From: RGIG3994 sp045589735
Lineage (GTDB): Bacteria > Bacillota > Clostridia > Oscillospirales > CAG-272
Reading direction: 5' to 3'
DNA: 5,539 bases
NCBI GenBank assembly: GCA_045589735.1
Contig: JAZNPQ010000030.1
Span: forward strand, 1-5,539
Shown: one piece after another, positions 1 through 5,539 of the stretch
How positions within the stretch are numbered: the first letter of the stretch is position 1
How the letters are laid out: each line of letters opens with the position of its first letter
The notes under the pieces: generated by a model
Told to the model about the DNA's origin: nothing
What the model saw: the letters and a program-made list of their open reading frames with translations, nothing else
The model's database searches: none
Position numbers and translations under genes: made by a program

Positions 1-2
1 CA

Positions 3-1175
3 TGGCTACGATCCGACTTGCGCGGCGTTTACAACGAGGAGGAAAGCAAGAAATATATCAAGGTCATCGCCGAGACCGTCCCCTCCGCCGCAAACGTACT
101 TGACTACGCCAAGATCGTCAGGGAAAAAAGCCTTCTTCGCTCGCTGATCGGCGCCGCTGACGAGATCAGGGAGACCGCGTTCTCCGCACAGGGAGACGTC
201 AAGGACATCATCGACAGCGCGGAAGCAAAGGTCTTTTCCATTGCACAAGGAAGCGAATCCAAGGGCTTCGTCCACATCCGTGAAGCCATCAGCCGCACCT
301 ACGAGCGTCTCGACCTTCTCGCAAGAGACAAAGATGCCGCCTCCGGTACGCCCACGGGCTTTTCCGCGCTTGACCGCACCATCGTCGGTCTGGGCGAGGG
401 CGACCTCGTGCTCATCGGCGCGCGACCCGGTATGGGTAAAACGAGCTTTGCGCTCGGTATTGCCGCAAACGTCGCCATATCGTCGGGTAAGAAGGTCTGT
501 ATCTTCTCACTCGAAATGTCGTGTGAACAGATCGTTACGCGTATGCTCTCGACCGAGGCAATGGTCGACAGCCACCGTTTCCGTACGGGAGATATGTCAA
601 ACGAGGACTTCAAAAAGATAGGAACTGCCGCGACAAAGCTCGCGGGCTGCGATATACTTATCGACGACTCGACCGAATCGACCGTCACAAATATGCGCGC
701 AAAGCTCCGCAAGGAAATGAATAAGACAGACAAAAACGGTAAAAAATCCGAGCTTGGTCTCGTTATCATAGACTATCTCGGACTTATGCAGAGTGATAAG
801 CGTATCGACAACCGAGTTAACGAAATGGGCGATATCTCGCGTTCACTCAAGGTTTTAGCAAAGGACTTCAACGTACCGGTAATCTGTTGCGCACAGCTTT
901 CGCGTAAGCCCGAGGGCAGACCCTCGCAGAAGCCGATGCTCTCCGACCTTCGTGAATCGGGTGCTATCGAGCAGGACGCCGATATGGTTATGTTCCTCTA
1001 CCGTGAGGACTACTACAACGAGGAAATAGACAAGGAATCCGGCTCGCTGATAGCAGAGGTCGTCGTTGCAAAGAACCGTCACGGCGGTCTTGGAAACGTC
1101 AAGCTCGGCTGGATTCCTCAGTATACGAAGTTCCGCACGATCGTTGACGAAAACGACCCGAACCGTCCTATATAA
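3..1175 (+). CDS. dnaB: Replicative DNA helicase DnaB, 5'-truncated by window edge
   Basis: This is the hexameric 5'-3' helicase that unwinds DNA at the replication fork and works with primase (DnaG). The frame is open from base 3 and the family's first ~75 residues lie upstream, so the TTG at 18 is an internal codon and not the start. The end of the N-terminal domain and the linker are visible (ETVPSAANV, then YAKIVREKSLLRSLI). The RecA-like motor follows: Walker A GARPGMGKT (bases 417-443), FSLEMS with the likely catalytic Glu (504-521), Walker B VIID with Asp at 771-773, the AQLSRKPEGRP loop, SDLRESGAIEQDAD, and KNRHGG, whose Lys and Arg (1071-1079) match the inter-subunit finger residues of DnaB. 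No intein interrupts these motifs, although DnaB is a frequent intein host. The readable part fits a full length near 460 residues. Its stop overlaps the tilS start by one base. Identification is very secure. Confidence 0.97.
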   Translation, partial: WLRSDLRGVYNEEESKKYIKVIAETVPSAANVLDYAKIVREKSLLRSLIGAADEIRETAFSAQGDVKDIIDSAEAKVFSIAQGSESKGFVHIREAISRTYERLDLLARDKDAASGTPTGFSALDRTIVGLGEGDLVLIGARPGMGKTSFALGIAANVAISSGKKVCIFSLEMSCEQIVTRMLSTEAMVDSHRFRTGDMSNEDFKKIGTAATKLAGCDILIDDSTESTVTNMRAKLRKEMNKTDKNGKKSELGLVIIDYLGLMQSDKRIDNRVNEMGDISRSLKVLAKDFNVPVICCAQLSRKPEGRPSQKPMLSDLRESGAIEQDADMVMFLYREDYYNEEIDKESGSLIAEVVVAKNRHGGLGNVKLGWIPQYTKFRTIVDENDPNRPI

Positions 1176-1177
1176 TG
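1173..1177 (+). promoter_or_regulatory. TAATG stop-start overlap coupling dnaB to tilS
   Basis: The dnaB stop TAA (1173-1175) and the tilS start ATG (1175-1177) share one A. The ~25 bases before the ATG (…cccgaaccgtcctata) hold no GGAGG-like sequence, whereas hpt and ftsH both have clear ones. No ATG, GTG or TTG lies nearby upstream in the tilS frame, and the next in-frame ATG falls after the PP-loop, so this start is well fixed. The inference is that tilS is translated mainly by ribosomes that terminate on dnaB and reinitiate. Confidence 0.75.
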
Positions 1178-2527
1178 AAAAAAGATATTTTGATTTTGCC
1201 ATCGGAATTTGAATCGCCGTACAAGCTGTCGGGACTTTCTTCCGACGAAAAAATACTTGTTGCCCTCTCCGGTGGCGCGGATTCCTCTGCGCTTCTTGAT
1301 ATGGTAGTTCGTTTTGTCGGCTCACCCGAAAGAGTGTTTGCCGCGCACGTTGACCATCTAATAAGACCCGACGAGCATTTGCGTGACCTTGAATTTTGCA
1401 AGAGAACCGCGGAAAAGTACGGTATAAAGCTCTTCACGCTGACCGCCGATATTCCCGCTTTCGCAAAGGAGATCGGAGAATCGCTTGAAACGGCGGCGAG
1501 AAGGAAACGCTACGGATTTTTCGACAGTCTTATGGCAGAGCACGGTATAAAAATACTCGCAACAGCACACAACGCCGACGACAATCTTGAAACGCTCATA
1601 CTCAACCTCACAAGAGGAAGCGGTATGCGCGGTATGTGCGGTATTCCCCCTGCGCGGCAGTTTGGCGGTGGGTGGCTCGTGCGACCGATACTCAAAATGT
1701 CAAAGGACGAAATCCTGTCTTACTGTGAGCAAAATTCGGTCGAATACGTAACCGATTCCACCAACGCTATCGCCGACTGCTCTCGTAATATTATCCGTCT
1801 TAACGTGATTCCGGAGCTAAAAAAAATAAATCCGTCGGTCGTGTCGTCGGCATCCCGTATGTCAGACTCCGCAAGAGAGGACGATTCATATTTTGGCAGC
1901 CTCACGAACGAATTTCTGTCTGAATATAATATCACGGACGGAATACCGACAGAGCGCATAAATGCCCTGCCCTCTTCGCTTAAGAATCGGGTGTTTATCA
2001 AAATTTTCGGTACAGAGCTTGAAACGGTTCATCTAAAAGCGCTGTCGCGTCTGTGTCTCGATTCCGCGCCTCATTCGTCGGTATCGCTTCCCGGTATTCG
2101 CCGCGCGACTATCGAAAACGGCAAAATTACCGTTGACACCGACAGACAAAAAAACGAAACGAGTCCTTTTTGTGTAGGTCTCACTTTGGGAGGAAATCGT
2201 ATTTCGGATACTTTTGAAATTTACATTTCGGATACCGACACAAATATTTACAAATCCGAATCAACAGCGGCTATTGCATCTGATAAAATATGCGGCAGTC
2301 TATATGCGAGAAACCGTCTCCCCGGTGACAGGATACTAATGGGAGGTATGCACAAAAGTCTCAAAAAGCTGATGTGCGACAGTAAAATTGACCTCTCTAT
2401 ACGCGACAAGCTGCCTATTATTTGCGACGGTGAAGGTATCGTGTTCGTTCCCTTTGTCGGTATATGCGACAGAGTAAAATCGAAAAAAAATGAACGAATG
2501 ACATATATATCCCTGATATCAGGATAA
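1175..2527 (+). CDS. tilS: tRNA(Ile)-lysidine synthase TilS
   Basis: TilS uses ATP and lysine to convert C34 of the CAU-anticodon tRNA(Ile) to lysidine, switching it from AUG to AUA decoding and from methionine to isoleucine charging; it is normally essential. The 450-residue product has the N-type PP-loop SGGADS at 32-37, HVDHLIR at 58-64, GESLETAARRKRY at 101-113, AHNADD with following E139 at 131-139, TRGSG at 146-150, and the DST…SRNIIRLNVIPEL segment at 194-215. The C-terminal TilS domain is present: RLPGDR at 381-386, HKSLKKLM at 393-400, and RDKLPIICDGEGIVFVPFVG near 410-429. Length is close to the B. subtilis enzyme. The middle (~220-370) is poorly conserved, as usual in the family. 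The gene is visibly AT-richer than dnaB and ftsH, especially in its second half. It starts inside the dnaB stop codon and hpt follows 22 bases after its end. Confidence 0.95.
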   Translation: MKKDILILPSEFESPYKLSGLSSDEKILVALSGGADSSALLDMVVRFVGSPERVFAAHVDHLIRPDEHLRDLEFCKRTAEKYGIKLFTLTADIPAFAKEIGESLETAARRKRYGFFDSLMAEHGIKILATAHNADDNLETLILNLTRGSGMRGMCGIPPARQFGGGWLVRPILKMSKDEILSYCEQNSVEYVTDSTNAIADCSRNIIRLNVIPELKKINPSVVSSASRMSDSAREDDSYFGSLTNEFLSEYNITDGIPTERINALPSSLKNRVFIKIFGTELETVHLKALSRLCLDSAPHSSVSLPGIRRATIENGKITVDTDRQKNETSPFCVGLTLGGNRISDTFEIYISDTDTNIYKSESTAAIASDKICGSLYARNRLPGDRILMGGMHKSLKKLMCDSKIDLSIRDKLPIICDGEGIVFVPFVGICDRVKSKKNERMTYISLISG

Positions 2528-2535
2528 AATAGATA

Positions 2536-2543
2536 AGAAAGGA
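2536..2543 (+). promoter_or_regulatory. Ribosome binding site of hpt
   Basis: AGAAAGGA lies 6 bases before the ATG at 2550, inside the 22-base tilS-hpt gap. It fixes the hpt start and shows that hpt, unlike tilS, can be initiated independently. Confidence 0.8.
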
Positions 2544-2549
2544 TCAAAT

Positions 2550-3098
2550 ATGAACAGCCACATTTCACATATCCTTGTAGACGAAAAGGAAATAGACAGC
2601 ATAGTGTCAAGGATCGCCGCCGAGATCGACCGCGACTATAAAGACTCGTCAAAAAAGCTACTTCTACTCTGTATCTTAAAGGGATCGGTCGTTTTTATGG
2701 GTGAGCTTATGAAAAAGATAACGCTTCCCGTCGAAATAGACTTTATGAAGGTCTCGTCATACGGCGCGGGAACGACGACCTCAGGACGCATCAATATTCT
2801 CCTCGACCTTCAGAGAGCAGACCTTCCCGACATCGACATTATTGTTGTTGAGGATATCATTGACAGCGGTAAGACACTGTCTTATCTCGTCAAATATCTT
2901 GAGCTTAAGGGAGCGCACAGCGTTCGTACCTGTACTCTTCTCGATAAGCCCGACAGGCGCGAGGTCGATTTTACTCCCGATTATACGGGACGCGAGATAC
3001 CTGATGAATTCGTGGTCGGATTCGGACTCGACTACGATGAAAAATTCCGCAACCTGCCCTACGTAGGTGTGCTTAAGCCCGAAGTATATGCCAAATAA
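2550..3098 (+). CDS. hpt: Hypoxanthine phosphoribosyltransferase
   Basis: This cytosolic purine-salvage enzyme joins hypoxanthine (and usually guanine) to PRPP, giving IMP or GMP and pyrophosphate. The 182-residue length is typical of bacterial type I HPRTs (hpt, also called hprT). Visible motifs are the pyrophosphate-binding LKGS at 43-46, the flexible active-site loop SSYGAGTTTSG at 69-79, the PRPP motif IVVEDIIDSGKTL at 98-110 with the paired acidic residues E101 and D102, DKPDRR at 132-137 near the purine site, and FVVGFGLDYDEKFRNLPYVG at 154-173, which holds the base-stacking aromatic region and metal-binding acidic residues. Nothing is missing. The start is supported by AGAAAGGA at 2536-2543. 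Placement between tilS and ftsH is the classical Firmicutes arrangement. Preference for xanthine instead is unlikely given the bacterial HPRT-type loop and C-terminus, but exact base preference cannot be read from sequence. Confidence 0.96.
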   Translation: MNSHISHILVDEKEIDSIVSRIAAEIDRDYKDSSKKLLLLCILKGSVVFMGELMKKITLPVEIDFMKVSSYGAGTTTSGRINILLDLQRADLPDIDIIVVEDIIDSGKTLSYLVKYLELKGAHSVRTCTLLDKPDRREVDFTPDYTGREIPDEFVVGFGLDYDEKFRNLPYVGVLKPEVYAK

Positions 3099-3105
3099 GG
3101 AAGGA
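3099..3105 (+). promoter_or_regulatory. Ribosome binding site of ftsH
   Basis: GGAAGGA begins directly after the hpt stop and lies 10 bases before the ATG at 3116. It supports that ATG, which leads straight into the expected N-terminal membrane helix. The 17-base gap leaves little room for a separate promoter. Confidence 0.8.
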
Positions 3106-3115
3106 CACAGCGTAC

Positions 3116-5260
3116 ATGAAAAACAATGCAAAAGTGCTGCTTTTCTATGCAGTGCTGATAGGAGTTATAATCCTTGCGATAACACTCCTTTTCAATAACG
3201 GAAACAAAAGCGACGCGCCGCAATACAGCGATATCCGCGAATATATTTCGGATGCAACCGCGACGCACGCCTATAACAAGGACAACACTCAGCCAAAGCC
3301 CGACCGTCTCGTTGAGATCTCGTCGGCAGAGCTGACTGAAAAATATGAGCTGACAATGACCGTAAAGGTAGACGGAACAGACAAGAAGATATCCTACAAG
3401 GCATCGTCTCTTGTAGTAAAGGACCTTGTCACCCTTCTTACCGAGTATTCGGATCTCACGGGTATGAAATTCGAGCCGCAGCCCGAAAAGATTTTGCCCT
3501 GGTGGGTAAATTTCCTACCTTATGTTATTATAGTAATAGTATTCATTATCATCTGGTTCTTCGTTATGAATCAGGCAATGGGCGGTAAGGGCTCGAAAAT
3601 AAACAGCTTCGGTAAAGCCAGAGTAAAGACCCCCGCGAGCGATAAAAACGTCGTTAAATTCTCAGATGTTGCAGGCGCGGATGAAGAAAAGGAAGAGCTT
3701 GAGGAGATCGTCGAATTCCTCAAGTCTCCAAATAAATTTTCCAAGCTCGGCGCAAAAATACCGCACGGTGTCCTTCTCGTAGGCCCTCCCGGAACAGGTA
3801 AGACTCTGCTTGCAAAGGCTGTCGCAGGCGAAGCGGGCGTTCCCTTCTTCTCAATTTCGGGCTCGGACTTCGTTGAAATGTACGTCGGTGTCGGTGCGTC
3901 GCGTGTGCGTGACCTTTTTGAAAATGCAAGAAAAGCCCCCGCAAGCATCGTGTTTATTGACGAAATAGACGCAGTCGGACGCCACAGAGGCGCAGGACTT
4001 GGAGGCGGTCATGATGAGCGTGAGCAAACGCTTAACCAGCTTCTCGTTGAAATGGACGGCTTCGGCTCGCACGACGGTATAATAGTCATAGCGGCAACAA
4101 ACCGCCCCGACATACTTGACCCCGCGCTTCTCCGCCCGGGTCGTTTCGACCGTCAGATAACCGTAAGCTATCCCGACCTTAAGGGACGTGAGGCAATACT
4201 CAAGGTTCACGCGAGAAATAAGCCGATAGGCGAGGACGTTGATTTTAATACGGTCGCAAAATCAACCGTAGGATTTACGGGCGCGGATCTTGCAAACCTT
4301 CTCAACGAAGCCGCACTTCTCGCCGCGAGAAACGGGAAGTCGCTTATAGGTATGGACGATATTGAGGACGCATTTATAAAGGTTATAGCAGGTCCGAAGA
4401 AGAAATCAATGGTCAGAAGCGAGGACGAACGCAAGAAAACAGCCTACCACGAGGCAGGTCACGCAATCGTCGCGTATGCCCTTCCCACCTGTGCGCCGGT
4501 ACAGCAGATATCCATTATTCCGAGCGGACGCGCTCTCGGTTATACGCTGAATCCGCCGACAGAGGACAAATACAGCGAATATAAGCAGGAGCTTAATGAA
4601 AAGATCGCAGAGCTTCTTGGCGGACGCGCAGCTGAAGAGATCGTGTTCGGAGATATTTCGGGCGGTGCTTCAAACGATATCGAACGCGCAACCGCTATTG
4701 CACGTAAAATGGTCACAAAGCTCGGTATGAGTAGTCTTCTCGGTCCTATCAAGTACGGAAGCGACCACAATGACGAGGTATTCCTCGGACGTGATTTCTC
4801 AAGCACACCGAACTATTCAGAGGCAGTTGCCGCAAAGATAGACGCAGAGATACACGCGATAATAGAGGCGGCATATAACAACGCTAAACGTATTCTTACC
4901 GAAAATATGGATAAGCTCAATTTCGTTTCGGAATTTCTTGTAAAGAACGAGCTTATGGATGGCGATCAGTTCAAGGCTGCAATGGAAGACAGCACAGCAA
5001 CGCTTGAATCCATCGAGGCAATAGCAATCGAAAAGAAGGAAAAGCGCAAATCCGAGAACGAGGAGCGCGCAAGAAAGAACGCAGAGCGCGAAAAGCGTGA
5101 AAAAGAAGAGCGTGAGCGCCTTGAAAAAGAGGCTCGCGAGCGTGAAGAGCAAGACCGTCGCGATAACCGTGAAGAGATGGAACGCGAAATGCGCGACCGT
5201 AAAAAGCACAAGGACGACGACTGGTTCACAAAGCCACCGGAAGATGACGGTAAAAAATAA
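3116..5260 (+). CDS. ftsH: ATP-dependent zinc metalloprotease FtsH with extended charged tail
   Basis: FtsH is a membrane-anchored AAA+ hexamer that extracts and degrades misassembled membrane proteins and selected regulators. Order: membrane helix 1 (~6-26), extracytoplasmic domain (~27-128), membrane helix 2 (~131-151), then the cytoplasmic part. ATPase motifs are Walker A GPPGTGKT (223-230), pore loop MYVGVG (255-260), Walker B VFIDEID (279-285), and the second region of homology ATNRPDILDPALLRPGRFDR (327-346), with R340 and R343 matching E. coli finger residues R312 and R315. The zinc site is HEAGH (445-449) with D521 in GASNDI as the likely third ligand. At 714 residues it exceeds the usual ~600-650 because of a charged tail (~639-714) rich in Glu, Arg and Lys, ending in DDWFTKPPEDDGKK. 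The pore aromatic is Tyr256 where Phe is usual. The gene ends with tandem in-frame TAA codons (5258-5263) and a terminator. All catalytic residues are intact. Confidence 0.97.
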   Translation: MKNNAKVLLFYAVLIGVIILAITLLFNNGNKSDAPQYSDIREYISDATATHAYNKDNTQPKPDRLVEISSAELTEKYELTMTVKVDGTDKKISYKASSLVVKDLVTLLTEYSDLTGMKFEPQPEKILPWWVNFLPYVIIVIVFIIIWFFVMNQAMGGKGSKINSFGKARVKTPASDKNVVKFSDVAGADEEKEELEEIVEFLKSPNKFSKLGAKIPHGVLLVGPPGTGKTLLAKAVAGEAGVPFFSISGSDFVEMYVGVGASRVRDLFENARKAPASIVFIDEIDAVGRHRGAGLGGGHDEREQTLNQLLVEMDGFGSHDGIIVIAATNRPDILDPALLRPGRFDRQITVSYPDLKGREAILKVHARNKPIGEDVDFNTVAKSTVGFTGADLANLLNEAALLAARNGKSLIGMDDIEDAFIKVIAGPKKKSMVRSEDERKKTAYHEAGHAIVAYALPTCAPVQQISIIPSGRALGYTLNPPTEDKYSEYKQELNEKIAELLGGRAAEEIVFGDISGGASNDIERATAIARKMVTKLGMSSLLGPIKYGSDHNDEVFLGRDFSSTPNYSEAVAAKIDAEIHAIIEAAYNNAKRILTENMDKLNFVSEFLVKNELMDGDQFKAAMEDSTATLESIEAIAIEKKEKRKSENEERARKNAEREKREKEERERLEKEAREREEQDRRDNREEMEREMRDRKKHKDDDWFTKPPEDDGKK

Positions 5261-5267
5261 TAAATTC

Positions 5268-5304
5268 AACCGACACCGATTTTAATCGGTGTCGGTTTAT
5301 CTTT
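5268..5304 (+). terminator. Rho-independent terminator after ftsH
   Basis: AACCGACACCGATT (5268-5281) is perfectly complementary to AATCGGTGTCGGTT (5284-5297). Physically this is a stem of about 12 bp with a TTTTAA loop, followed by the T-rich tail TTTATCTTT. It begins 7 bases after the ftsH stop and should end the operon transcript. The bases just before the left arm are A-rich, so it may also stop transcription arriving on the other strand. Confidence 0.92.
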
Positions 5305-5331
5305 CAAATTTTGATTTGTCATTGAGGATTA

Positions 5332-5350
5332 TGTGGGGCTCTGCCCCATA
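5332..5350 (+). repeat. GC-rich hairpin in intergenic repeat
   Basis: TGGGGC (5334-5339) and GCCCCA (5343-5348) form a perfect 6-bp stem with loop TCT. It can be extended outward by a G-T wobble (5333/5349) and a T-A pair (5332/5350). A CCCC run at 5351-5354 could compete for the GGGG arm. No T-tract follows, so it is not a terminator. From memory, GGGGCTCTGCCCC-type hairpins recur between genes in gut Clostridia; this was not checked. Confidence 0.7.
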
Positions 5351-5355
5351 CCCCG

Positions 5356-5387
5356 CCAAAGAAACTTTTTGCAAAAAGTTTCTTTGG
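5356..5387 (+). repeat. Perfect 32-base palindrome
   Basis: CCAAAGAAACTTTTT (5356-5370) and AAAAAGTTTCTTTGG (5373-5387) are exact reverse complements around a central GC, so the whole 32 bases read the same on both strands. It sits 5 bases after the GC-rich hairpin. Only 10 of 32 bases are G or C and no T-tract follows, so it does not look like a conventional terminator. It could be a repeat element core, a cruciform or recombination site, or an RNA-stabilising hairpin. Confidence 0.9.
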
Positions 5388-5393
5388 AATCTT

Positions 5394-5432
5394 CAAAAAA
5401 CTTCAAACAAGGGGTTTGATTTAAGTTTTTTG
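5394..5432 (+). repeat. Bipartite A/T-rich hairpin
   Basis: CAAAAAACTT (5394-5403) pairs perfectly with AAGTTTTTTG (5423-5432). Inside it CAAAC (5404-5408) pairs with GTTTG (5414-5418) around the loop AAGGG, leaving a four-base bulge ATTT (5419-5422). On either strand the small inner hairpin is followed by a T-run, so it might act as a weak bidirectional terminator, but the inner stem is only 5 bp. It is more likely part of the same palindromic repeat. Confidence 0.7.
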
Positions 5433-5440
5433 TTTATCTT

Positions 5441-5467
5441 TCAAAGCTTGACCGTGTCAGGCTTTGA
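5441..5467 (+). repeat. 12-bp hairpin downstream of the repeat cluster
   Basis: TCAAAGCTTGAC (5441-5452) pairs with GTCAGGCTTTGA (5456-5467) around loop CGT, with one T-G wobble (5448/5460). The pairing can extend outward through two wobbles and a C-G pair (5438-5440 with 5468-5470). On the + strand it is followed by GGGTTTATAC, not a T-run. Read on the minus strand it is followed by AAGATAAACAAAAAA, so it lacks a terminator tail in both directions. Function is unknown. Confidence 0.7.
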
Positions 5468-5539
5468 GGGTTTATACGGTGGTTGGCGCGTCGAGGCTGA
5501 AGGCTTGTTTAAAAATGAAGTCAGCATCGGCACCTCGAC
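5468..5539. other. Unassigned 3' end of window with an edge-cut inverted repeat
   Basis: No gene is recognisable here. GTCGAGG (5490-5496) and CCTCGAC (5533-5539) are complementary, with CTGA/TCAG (5497-5500 and 5521-5524) as a possible inner stem. The right arm touches the window edge, so the structure may be larger. Two short minus-strand frames are open to the edge (stops at 5441-5443 and 5472-5474), but at 32 and 21 codons neither is convincing as a gene end. It may belong to the same dispersed intergenic repeat family as the palindromes before it. Confidence 0.35.

Larger units (their letters stand above)
5295..5445 (+). repeat. 14-base direct repeat bracketing a palindrome cluster
   Basis: GTTTATCTTTCAAA occurs at 5295-5308, overlapping the terminator T-tail, and again identically at 5432-5445, 137 bases later. 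Between the copies lie three inverted repeats (5332-5350, 5356-5387 and 5394-5432). The arrangement resembles a small non-autonomous insertion flanked by duplicated sequence, or duplication of a terminator end. Fourteen bases is long for a typical target-site duplication, and the motif is A/T-rich, so the interpretation is open. Confidence 0.55.

Noticed and set aside
417..1080. Possible intein in DnaB
   Set aside because: The motor domain runs uninterrupted from Walker A to KNRHGG with normal spacing.
18..1175. dnaB starting at the TTG at base 18 as a complete gene
   Set aside because: The frame stays open to base 3 and the product would lack most of the DnaB N-terminal domain; the true start lies upstream of the window.
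299..1325. Long minus-strand open frames (156 codons each) opposite dnaB
   Set aside because: They lie fully antisense to a gene with intact catalytic motifs, have no recognisable domain, and reflect codon bias of the + strand.
4817..5269. 150-codon minus-strand frame rich in Leu and Phe, resembling a membrane protein
   Set aside because: Its hydrophobic character is the antisense of Glu/Lys/Arg codons in the ftsH tail; no ribosome binding site or family resemblance supports it.
5097..5285. 62-codon + strand frame overlapping the ftsH end and terminator
   Set aside because: It is a frame-shifted reading of the repetitive charged tail and runs through the terminator stem.
5441..5539. C-terminus of a convergent minus-strand gene (32 codons open to the edge)
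   Set aside because: Too short to judge, no recognised motif, and its stop falls within a hairpin; a second minus-strand frame is open too, so there is no coding preference.
5295..5539. CRISPR array
   Set aside because: Only two copies of a 14-mer, with palindromic and not spacer-like sequence between them.
1..5539. A novel defence or accessory system
   Set aside because: All four genes are core housekeeping genes with intact standard motifs; only the intergenic repeat region and the FtsH tail are out of the ordinary.

Overview
The window is ordinary bacterial chromosome, most consistent with a Gram-positive Clostridia (Oscillospirales/Ruminococcaceae-like gut Firmicutes). The basis is the tilS-hpt-ftsH gene order familiar from Firmicutes, the 'RGVYNEEESKKY' style of the DnaB N-terminal domain, purine-rich Shine-Dalgarno sites, and a moderate, uneven GC content. 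The assignment is from family knowledge and style, not from a search.

Layout: four genes, all on the + strand and tightly packed, fill bases 3-5260. They are dnaB (replicative helicase, 5' end outside the window), tilS (tRNA(Ile)-lysidine synthase), hpt (hypoxanthine phosphoribosyltransferase) and ftsH (membrane AAA+ zinc protease). dnaB and tilS share one base in a TAATG stop-start junction. The gaps tilS-hpt and hpt-ftsH are 22 and 17 bases, each with a clear ribosome binding site. No promoter is visible inside the block. ftsH ends in two in-frame TAA codons followed by a strong rho-independent terminator, so the four genes look like the distal part of one operon.

The products belong to different housekeeping processes: DNA unwinding at the fork, decoding of AUA codons, purine salvage, and membrane protein quality control. 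They share no pathway; the grouping looks like a growth-linked core-gene operon. All key catalytic motifs are intact in all four. The most distinctive protein feature is the FtsH C-terminus, an extra highly charged E/R/K-rich tail of about 75 residues that makes the protein 714 residues long.

Bases 5261-5539 are non-coding as far as can be seen. After the terminator comes a cluster of palindromes: a GC-rich hairpin, a perfect 32-base palindrome, a bipartite A/T-rich hairpin, a 12-bp hairpin, and an inverted repeat cut by the window edge. A 14-base direct repeat occurs at the terminator tail and again 137 bases later, bracketing the first three. This looks like a dispersed intergenic repeat element and is the part most worth checking. 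I found no new multi-gene system in this window.
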